Shown here piece by piece: positions 24,301-32,756 of a DNA stretch of 64,000 nt. The stretch lies in contig NC_088337.1 in NCBI RefSeq assembly GCF_036884655.1, forward strand, positions 31,536,501 to 31,600,500, in the 5' to 3' direction. The notes under the pieces were generated by a model, which ran no database searches, was not told the origin of the DNA, and saw only the letters and a list, made by a program, of their open reading frames with translations. Both the position numbers and the translations under genes were made by a program. This stretch comes from Musa acuminata AAA Group. Its lineage: Eukaryota > Streptophyta > Magnoliopsida > Zingiberales > Musaceae. Within the stretch, counting starts at the first letter, position 1. Each line of letters starts with the position of its first letter.

Positions 24301-24510
24301 GACTTCACTTGAGACGCACCCGCACGGCCAGCCCGCCTGCGCTGCGCTCCTCTGCCCTCATCGGTCCCATTGCCTCCGAGTCCAACCCTGCTCGGCCTCC
24401 TGACTAAGTTGCGCACCTCGGCTTCGCACTGCTCGAGACACGTTCGCGCGATCAGCCCACCTGAAGTAAGAAGCCATGCATCGTCTCCCCGCATGCAAAA
24501 ACCGACGCAT

Positions 24511-24537
24511 AGCTCCTTTCGGGGGGGGGGGGGCATA
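24511..24537 (+). other. Polypurine tract of element B
   Basis: AGCTCCTTTC is followed by 13 G (24521-24533) and CATA before the LTR. The G-run is longer than in element A (7) or C (6). Confidence 0.8.
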
Positions 24538-25172
24538 TGATAGGGGTAAAAATGGCAAACGCGCCACGTCAGCACGCCAGGTAGACACACTGCCCGAGGA
24601 GGCAAGCACTGATGCAGACTCGACATTTGCCGACGTCACCAGCCCTCAGCCAACCACTTCAGCTTTGACCTCGTGCGCTCGGTCGAGGCACAGGAGCACA
24701 CCGACCGAGGCTCGCCATACCCTGCAGCCGCTCGGCCTCCCATGCAGCCCCAGTGGCAATGTCAGACGCCACAGAAGGTACAGTCCTGCCCTGCAAACGG
24801 GCACATCAGGTAACACCCGAACTCGTCTATAAATACCCCCAAGTCCCAAACAAAAGGGGGACAGACACTAGAAAGGACTTCCTCTTCTATTCCTCCAAAA
24901 TCCCCTCCACATCTTTCTAACTTGATCGTCGGAGGGATCGGGTCGAACACCCCGACCCGATCTGTGTGCAGGTGGGAAGACGGCGTCGCCTCTTCCCGGA
25001 GCTTCTCCCCGACCCGAGCCGCCGACCTACCGACCCGAACGACCGATCCCGAACCACGGCGCCGACCGCAGAGAGACCCCGAGGGACGTCGCCTGAGATC
25101 CACGACATCTGGACCCCAGAACCAGCCGCGTCGGCCCCAAGGCCACGGCTTAAAAAGTTACTTACCGTAACA
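24538..25172 (+). repeat. 3' LTR of element B (635 bp)
   Basis: The same ends and TATA box (24828-24835) as the 5' LTR, with one substitution seen. It is followed by target duplication TTTCT at 25173-25177. Confidence 0.95.
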
Positions 25173-25177
25173 TTTCT

Positions 25178-26264
25178 GACAAGTTGTTCTGTGAATCCAG
25201 GTCTAACGCAACTAGGGTCAAGTCAATTTTGTAATGGCAAGCCTTTCCTACTCCTGTATTTGTTGCTCCATATATAGAACACACAACACGGGAGTATTGT
25301 ATCCTTGAATAAGCATGGATATTAGCATGTGAATGGATACAATGGAACTGATCGCATGACAAAACAAAGATACAAGAAGTACATATCCGGAGCATTGGAA
25401 AATAATTTTACAACGTTATATACAACAAATACATTATGATGATGTGTTACAATATGATATAAGTATGGAGTGAAAACAAGAGGGTCCATTTCTGATGATA
25501 TTTTAATTAAACACTAGAAAGCTTCATCTGATTCATGAGATGTGGGCATGCATATATGATGTGATTTTTGGAGCAGATTCAAGAATCCATGAACTCTAAT
25601 GCAATGATCACATCATAGAACATACTTTCAGCATTCTAGTAACTTAGTAAGCCACTTTAACATCTATGAAGAATACGCCAGTATCTAGTCTAGTACATGC
25701 TAGACATTTCATGACTAGATATTATGTCTCTATAAACGTGTATTTTTTTTTTCTTTCACATTATTCACTATGTGCACTTCATTTTTCAGGCCTTGGTTCA
25801 TTTTAATTTTACTCTGCTATATGAATTTTCTCATAACAGCTAAATGCAGCATTACTGCTGTTATTTTGAAGCTCTGCTTATGTCAAAACCAACTTCATAT
25901 TTTTTATGCGAGTGTGCAACCATGTATTCCAAGAATTCTAAGCTAAGCATCGGCTCCAATCTCAGTATATATAAACCAACTCGACATGATTTCATTCCCT
26001 CATTCCGAAGTAATAACAAAAATTAATCTTCAATAAAATACTCAATAACGTGATTATGTTTCAGAGACAACATTCATCATCAAGATGGCAACTTCGAATC
26101 AGAAGTTGAATCCAATAGTATGTCACCAAAGAATGTGCCAATCATCGCATGCCTCGCCCCTTTAACCGGGACCGATCAATATGCCAAGACTCAAAATCAA
26201 CCACAAAAGAACCTAGAGGGAACCACGCGGAAAGGGTAAGAAGACGAAGAGAAGGGTGACTTGC
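25178..26264 (-). other. 5' part of the probable PPR first intron
   Basis: Unique AT-rich sequence to the right of element B. Together with 14379-15186 it would make a native intron of about 1.9 kb, enlarged to about 11.9 kb by the insertion. No other exon is recognised. Confidence 0.55.
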
Positions 26265-26465
26265 CAATCCTGTAGAATACGAGACCGACGGGAATCCACA
26301 GAGGTGAGGCGCAAAACCGCTCCTTCTCCCACGACTTCCGATCAAGAAGGCTCCTACAATCAGAGCGCAGTTACCACGGCGGCCTCCGGAACACGGATGA
26401 CGATGGCTCGATCTGGAGAATAGAGTCCGCGGCAGCGGCCGACATACACGACGAAGCCAGTTCAT
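26265..26465 (-). CDS. Probable first exon of the PPR gene (organelle transit peptide)
   Basis: Starting at the ATG at 26465, 67 codons encode an Arg/Ser/Leu-rich, acid-free segment (MNWLRRVCRPLPRTLFSRSS at the start, ending PSVSYSTGL) typical of a mitochondrial or plastid presequence. The exon would end in phase 0 at TTG, followed by GCAAGT, the consensus of a GC-AG intron donor. The acceptor at 14378 is also phase 0, so joining the two gives a 425-residue PPR protein. An upstream in-frame ATG at 26585 is possible. The link to the PPR exon 12 kb away is inferred from phase, strand, transit-peptide character and the absence of any better 5' exon. A transcript would settle it. Confidence 0.55.
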
Positions 26466-26842
26466 TACTCCCTTCCCGCCGTCTCTGGCAGATCGACCTC
26501 TCCGAAGACGTCGTGCCTCTGCCTCCGCCTCGGGGTTTCCGGCAGTTGTATACGATCTTTGTTGCCTGCCGACGAACTCCACCACAGCGATTGTTTTCGG
26601 CGGAACAAAGCCTAGGGTTGTAGCCGAGCCCAGCCGAAGCCGAGCTTCGAGCTGCTCGGGCTCGGTTGGTTGTAGTTTCTATTGAGTTCAAACCCGGTTC
26701 AAGTTCGGTTCGAAATCGACTCGACCCTAAACTCGAATTGATGGAAATCGAAATGTTCTTTTGAGCAATAGTGAGACTCGTTGGCAGGAAACTGTTTGTT
26801 TTAGCTTATGTTCATCTCATAAAGAATCGATTATCCTCCCAT
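26466..26842 (-). promoter_or_regulatory. Probable promoter/5' region of the PPR gene, cut short by element C
   Basis: Only about 377 bp separate the proposed start codon from the left LTR of element C. The segment nearest the exon is GC-rich and the rest is mixed in composition. No clear TATA box was found. Positions 26838-26842 (CCCAT) abut element C but have no match at its other end. Confidence 0.35.
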
Positions 26843-27550
26843 TGTTACGGTAAGTATTTTTTTTAGCCGAGACATGGGGGTCTGCTCGGTTGGTTCTGGG
26901 GTCCGAATGGCTGGGATCAGGCGCGCTTCCCCTCGAGATCTGGTGGTGGCCGATCGCGGGGAATTGGGCCGGCGAGGTCCTCGACGCCAGGTCTGCTTCG
27001 ATCGAATACCTGCACACAGGCCGGGACGGTGGTTTAGCCCGACCCCTCCGACGATCAAGTTAGTTCCTCGGAGAGGGGTTTTTTTGGACCCAGTCCGTGA
27101 AACAGAGAGGGCCTTTGGTTGAGTAGTTTTTCTTACCTCTTCGTCTAGGACTCCGGGGTATTTGTAGATGAGTCAGATGTTACCTGATGTGGCAGTTTGC
27201 AGGGCACTGGGGTTGTGTGGTGAACACGGCTACCGCAAGGTATGGGCACGCCTTGGTCGATGCGCCCCTTTGCCTCGGTCGGGCGCATGGAGTCAAATGC
27301 TGAGGTTCGTTGGCCGAGGATCGGTGACGTTGGCGCACATCAAGTCGGCATTATTGCTTGCTTCCTCGGTCAATGCCTTCTTTTGGCTGGACCGGTCGCG
27401 GGGGTCATCCAGGCACAGTGAGCGAGGGTGCACAGGGCGCGGGTGTTAATGCTCGTTCCCTGGGGCGTCGTGTCGCTCATGGTTGGCAGATGTCGTGGTA
27501 CGTTATGTCAAATCCGTCGTGTTACGTCAGGTCTGTTTTTACCCCTATCA
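26843..27550 (-). repeat. 3' LTR of element C (708 bp)
   Basis: On the minus strand it starts TGATAGGGGTAAAAACAG and ends CGTAACA. The TATA box position reads TACAAATA instead of TATAAATA in both LTRs of this element, which may weaken its promoter. Confidence 0.93.
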
Positions 27551-27575
27551 TATTCACCCCCCGAAAAGAGCTATG
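27551..27575 (-). other. Polypurine tract of element C
   Basis: The minus strand reads GAGCTCTTTTCGGGGGGTGA then ATA before the LTR. It has the same CTTTTC box as elements A and B, with six G. Confidence 0.7.
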
Positions 27576-27639
27576 CGTTGGCTTTTTGAGTGTAGGGGGT
27601 CCGATGCATGACTTCTGACTTCCGGTGGGCTGGTCATGC

Positions 27640-30070
27640 AGACCCGAGGGATGCGACGCAGGCAGGTCGGCCGCGCAGAGTTGGACTTGGGGGTTAGGGG
27701 GCCGGCGAGGGCCGAGGAGCACAACGCAGGTGGGTGAACCGCGCGGGCGTGTCTCGGGAGCCGGGGGCCGAGCAGCACGGCGCAGGCGGATGAACTGTGC
27801 AGGCATGCCTCGGGAGCAAGAGGCCGAGGGGCATGACGCAGGCGGGCTGGCCACGCAGGCATGCCTCGGGTGACGTATAGCCGAAGAGCCGAGGGACACG
27901 ACGCAGGTGGGCTGGCCGCGCAGGCGTGCCTCGGGTGGCGTATATCCGAAGAGACGAGGAGCACGATGCAGGCGGACTGGCCACGCAGGCGTGCCTCGGG
28001 TGGCGTAAAGCCGAAGAGACGAGGAGCACGACGCAGGCGAACTGGCCGCGCAGGCGTGCCTCGGGTGGCGTAAAGCCGAAGGGCCGAGGAGCACGATGCA
28101 GGCGGGCTAGCCGCGCAGGCGTGCCTCGGGTGGCGTACAGCCGAAGAGCCGAGGGGCACGACGCAAGCGGGCTGGCCGCGTAGGCGTGCCTCGGGTGGCG
28201 TATATCCGAAGAGACGAGGAGCACGACGCAGGCAGACTGGCCACGCAGGCATGCCTCGGGTGGCGTAAAGCCGAAGAGCCAAGGAGCACGACGCAGGCGG
28301 CCTGGCCGCGCAGGCGTGCCTCGGGTGGCGTAAAGCCGAAGGCCGAGGAGCACGACGCAGGTGGGCTGGCCGCGCAGGCGTGCCTCGGGTGGCGTAAAGC
28401 CGAAGAGCCGAGGAGCACGACGCAGGCGGACTGGCCGCGCAGGCGTGCCTCGTGTGGCGTAAAGCCGAAGAGCCGAGGAGCACGACGCAGGCGTGCCTCG
28501 GGTGGCGTAAAGCCGAAGAGTCGAGGAGCACGACGCAGGCGGTCTGGCCGCGCAGGAATGCCTCGGGTGGCGTAAAGCCGAAGAGTCGAGGAGCACGACG
28601 CAGGCGGTCTGGCCGCGCAGGCATGCCTCGGGTGGCGTAAAGCCGAAGAGCCGAGAAGCACGACGCAGGCGGACTGGCCGCGCAGGTGTACCTTGGGTGG
28701 CGTAAAGCCGAAGAGCCGAGGAGCACGACGCAGGCGGTCTGGCCGCGCAGGCGTGCCTCGGGTGGCGTAAAGCCGAAGAGCCGAGGAGCACGACGCAGGT
28801 GGTCTGGCCGCGCAGGCGTGCCTCGGGTGGCGTAAAGCCAAAGAGCCAAGGAGCACGACGCAGGCGGACTGGCCGCGCAGGCGTGCCTCGGGTGGCGTAA
28901 AGCCGAGAACTGAGGAGCACGACGCAGGCGGGCTGGCCGCGCAGGCGTGCCTCGGGTGGCGTAAAGCCGAAGGGCCGAGGTGCACGACGCATGCGGACCG
29001 ACCGCGCAGGCATGCCTAGGGTGGCGTAAAGCCGAAGAGCCGAGGAGCACGACACAGGCGGACTGGCCACGCAGGCGTGCCTCGGGTGGCGTAAAGCCGA
29101 AGAGCCGAGGAGCATGACGCAGGCGGGCTGGCCGCACAGGCGTGCCTCGGGTGGCGTAAAGCCAAAGGGCTGAGGTGCACGACGCAGGCGGACTGGCCGC
29201 GCAGGCGTGCCTCGGGTGGCGTAAAGCCGAAGAGCCGAGGAGCACGACGCAAGCGGACTGGTCGCGCAGGCGTGCCTCGGGTGGCGTAAAGCCGAAGAGC
29301 CGAGGAGCACGACACAGACAGTCTGGCCGCGCAGGCGTGCCTCGGGTGGCGTAAAGCCGAAGAGTCGAGAAGCACGACGCCGACGGACTGGCCGCGCAGG
29401 CGTGCCTCGGGTGGCGTAAAGCCGAAGAGCCGAGGAGCACGACACAGGCGGTCTGGCCGCGTAGGCGTGCCTCGGGTGGCGTAAAGCCGAAGAGCCGAGG
29501 AGCACGACGCAGGCGGGCTGGCCGCGCAGGCGTGCCTCGAGTGGTGTAAAGCCGAAGGGCCGAAGTGCACGACGCAGGCGGACTGGCCGCGCAGGCGTGC
29601 CTCAGGTGGCGTAAAGCCGAAGAGCCGAGGAGCACGACGCAGGCGGACTGGCCGCGCAGGCATGCCTCGGGTGGCGTAAAGCCAAAGAGCCGAGTAGCAC
29701 GACGCAGGCGGGCTGGCCGCGTAGGCGTGCCTCGGGTGGCGTAAAGCCGAAAGGCCGAGGTGCACGACGCAAGCGAACTGGCCGCGCAGGCGTGCCTCGG
29801 GTGGCGTAAAGCCGAAGAGCCGAGGAGCACGATGCAGGCGAACTGGCCGCGCAGGCGTGCCTCGGGTGGCGTAAAGCTGAAGAGCTGAGGAGCACGACGC
29901 AGGCGGTCTGGTCGTGCAGGCGTGCCTCGGGTGGCGTAAAGCCGAAGAGCCGAGGAGCACGACGCAGGCGGACTGGCCGCGCAGGCGTGCCTCGGGTGGC
30001 GTAAAGCCGAAGAGCCGAGGAGCACGACGCAGGCGGTTTGGCCGCGCAGGCGTGCCTCGAGTGGCGTAAA
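27640..30070 (-). repeat. 65-bp tandem array of element C
   Basis: About 34 copies of a 65-bp unit (minus-strand consensus CCTGCGCGGCCAGTCCGCCT ... TTTACGCCACCCGAGGCACG), with period 65 confirmed from GTAAAG spacings. Copies near the LTR (27640-27860) are more diverged and of the 57-bp type. No minus-strand frame has a stop within the consensus, so all three frames stay open for hundreds of codons (the longest is over 820). I regard these as repeat artefacts, not genes. Confidence 0.93.
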
Positions 30071-30426
30071 GCCGAAGAGCTCCTTGTGCCATTTTTCCCC
30101 GTTGTCCGTTCGACGATCGCAGGGACCGGACGCTTCTTTTCTGTGGTGGAGTTGGTTGCTTATGTCGCACGTTTCCGGACATGGAGATCGAGGCGTCAGC
30201 CCGCTGCCGCTTCGGAGGAATCCTTGCGTCAGGTTTTTATGAAGGCTGGACGCCTTTTTTCATTTCCGATGCAGCGTGATGGCTACGCGCGTGTGCTGGT
30301 GGGCTAGCGCTCATCTTTGGAAGGTGAAGAGGTGCTGGTTCGGGCGGGATGTCTTCTTTAAATAGCGAATACCCCGCTTCACTCCCATTCTTTGTCATTG
30401 AGTTTCCTGTTCCGGGCCTTGCTATC

Positions 30427-30427
<1 letters not shown>
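30071..30427 (+). promoter_or_regulatory. Promoter-side region of element C's antisense gene
   Basis: Between the 65-bp array and the antisense gene. A TATA-like TTTAAATAG lies at 30358-30366, in a position comparable to the TATA-like motif upstream of the same gene in element B. Confidence 0.45.
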
Positions 30428-30463
<36 letters not shown>

Positions 30464-30471
30464 ATTCTATT
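30428..30471. repeat. 44-bp uninterrupted C homopolymer
   Basis: 44 consecutive C on the plus strand (G on the minus), in the leader of the antisense gene and absent from the corresponding place in element B. Length is likely to vary, and sequencing error is possible. Confidence 0.9.
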
Positions 30472-30645
30472 CCTTCGCCTCTTGCGTCATCTTCTTCCTC
30501 GTAGCGTCTTCCGCCAAGGTCAGTCAAGATATCGCCCCCTTCTTCTCCCTCTCCTCCCCCTTCCTGCGCAGCTGGAAAGGAGCGTCCTCCATCGCCTCCC
30601 ACGGAATCCTCCGACGGGGAAGCAGCGCGGGCTTTGGAGGCCCAG

Positions 30646-32533
30646 ATGTGGCCGCATGACAATGACTCCACCATGAGTGGGTCGTTACTGGCGGGGCTCC
30701 GAGAGCGTTACGGTATCCCGGAGGACTATATCCTTAGTGCTCCGGAACCGGGACAGCGGGCTTACGACCCGGTCCCGAAGGGTTTTGCGCTGACCCTAGA
30801 TGCCCTGGAGGCGGGTTTGCGCTTTCCCCTTCACCGCCTTATTGTAGCCTATATCTCTTTCTGGCGAATTTCGCCGTCTCAGGTGGCGCCAAATTCCTGG
30901 CGCTACCTAGTGGTATTCCTGGGGGAATGCTTCCATGCCAACATCGCCCCCACCCTCAACCTATTCCTCTCTTGCTATCGCCTTTCTAAGGGCTCGGGGG
31001 GCTACTTTCTATCTGCCCGAACGGGCTTTCGAGTCGAAGGGGCTCCTTCCAGTAATAAAGGGTGGAAGGGGAGGTTCTTCTTCGTTAGTTGCGCGAAGGA
31101 CTGGGGTTTCGGGGTCCGTTGGTCCGCGAGGATGATCGACAACACCGTCCCGAGTTTGAGCGAATCAGAGCGCTATGATCTGGGGAGGCTGCGGGAGATT
31201 CTTCCCGGCTCCCAGGCTCTTCGGAGTATGACCGAGCAGTGGTTGGTAGAAGCGGGTCTCAGCCCGCTGCCACTGGGTACGTTAGTAACGCTTGGCTCGG
31301 GTGTCCGCACGGTTTATACTTTGATATTAACATTTCTCTTGTCTTTTGCAGAAATGGTGAAGCTCAGGTCACTCCTTGGGGGGAATGCGTCGCAAGCTTC
31401 CCTTCTCGCGTCGCCAGCTTCCCTTCCTATGTCGCCCGCCGATTTACGGCTGGGGACGAAGGAAGCTCCACTAGAGATCGAGCCCGAACGCCCTCAGAAG
31501 AAGGCAAAGCGGGGGCCTCCGAAGGGGGCTGAGGCGGGCCCTCGTCGGGGGGACGCCGGCCCTAGTCGACGGGCAGCTGGGAAAGTCCCGCGCCCTCCCT
31601 CCGTTCGTGACCTGTGCCGCCTACCGACCGGGAACGAGGAGCCATTCCTGACGCATTTGGTGGGCGAGATCTCACCCGGGGAGCCCAGTGACCCTTTGGT
31701 AGCCCGCTGGGGGGATCTGTCCCGAGGCGACAAGGTGTGGGCCGGAGGGGACGCTTCCGCGGCATTCCTACGAGGCGCACTACATCGCGACATGGCTCGG
31801 GATTTGTATACCTTGCCTTCGGGGGCCTTGCTCAGCAGGTCGGCCAAATCCTTGACCTGGGTAAGTGCTCCACCTCTCTTTTCGTTTGGGGTCGTTTGTC
31901 CTATGCTGATTCGTTCTATTTCTACAGGGCTTTCACTACGCAACAGCCTTGATGGACAGGGTGCGCGACGCGGGCCGGGTCGTCGGGGAGCTCATCAGTC
32001 GTAACGCCGAGCTCCGCCGGGTCGTCGAGGAGGTCCGATCCGGGGCTGGTCCAGAGGCTGTGGCGGCTGCCGAGAGGCATGCGGCGGGGTCCGAGGAGGA
32101 GGCGGCCCGCTTGAGATCGGAGCTCGAGGCTTCGCAGAAGTCCAACGAGGAGCTCCAGAAGACAATAACGGTGGAGCGGACTGAGCTCCGCTTACTGAGG
32201 ACGGAGGCGGGTACCCTCAACAAGAAGCTGGAGGAAGCTAAGGCCGAGGTGAAAGCAGCCTCGGAAGCGCTGGCAGAGGAGGTCTGTCTCCGACCCGACA
32301 AGGAGAAGGAGCTCCTCGAGGCGTACAAAAAGTCCGAGGGGTTCGAGCTCGGCCTTACGCGGACGGGGCGGGTGTCCTTCGAATACGGATACCGGGTCGC
32401 CACGTCCCGCTTCCGTGTTCGGCATCCCGGCCTCGAGGTGGAAGAAAATCCCTTTACTTCCTACCCAGAGGACCTGGAGGTTGACATGCTCGAGGACGTC
32501 CCTTTTGACGACAGTCTGGACGCTTCATCGTGA
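30646..32533 (+). CDS. Antisense three-exon gene of element C, open
   Basis: Exons 30646-31276, 31352-31860 and 31928-32533 give 581 residues, with GT-AG introns of 75 and 67 bp at exactly the same codons as in element B (before EMV, and after SLTW). The domains match: RYGIPEDYILSAPEPGQRAY, FWRISPSQVAPNSWRYLVVF, GAPSSNKGWKGRFFFVS, a basic Pro-rich middle (RPQKKAKRGP), and a C-terminal coiled coil ending in an acidic tail. By eye, exon 1 is about 70% identical to that of B. The upstream reading frame continues to about 30510 without an ATG, so the N-terminal 38 or so residues found in B lack a start here and the first ATG is at 30646. No premature stop or frameshift was found, unlike gag-pol of the same element. 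Confidence 0.75.
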
Positions 32534-32756
32534 TGGTCGGGTCTTGTATTTTCTTTTTTCTAGGGTGTTAGTAAGTTTTTGTAAGTCGGGGCTGAGTCCT
32601 GTAAGTATGTTTTTAAATAAAGGAAAACTGTCATTTCTCTTGTTTGCTTGTCTTTTTCATCCTATTCCGACGACGAACAAGGGAGAGCTTTCCCCGCCCG
32701 AGCGCTTCCTCCGAATCCTGAGGGAACCCCTCCTACTAGACGAAGGGACTCTTCTT

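Larger units (their letters stand above)
15187..25172 (+). mobile_element. Element B: intact, very young Tat-lineage Ty3/gypsy retrotransposon
   Basis: A 9986-bp element flanked by the duplication TTTCT (15182-15186 and 25173-25177). The two 635-bp LTRs differ, as far as I can see, at one base (T against C in the CTGCAG(T/C)CGCTCGG segment). In order it has LTR, primer site, one uninterrupted gag-pol frame, a convergent antisense three-exon gene, a 61-bp tandem array, polypurine tract and LTR. A second (archaeal-type) RNase H after the normal one places it in the Tat lineage. The element carries everything expected of an autonomous copy. It lies in the probable first intron of the PPR gene, in the orientation opposite to that gene. 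Confidence 0.96.

Noticed and set aside
23591..24403. A 270-codon frame in element B after the antisense gene
   Set aside because: It is mostly the 61-bp array and the 48-bp duplication translated. No domain was seen.
27554..30025. An 823-codon minus-strand frame in element C
   Set aside because: It is periodic at 65 residues, with equivalent open frames in the other two readings, so it is a repeat artefact.
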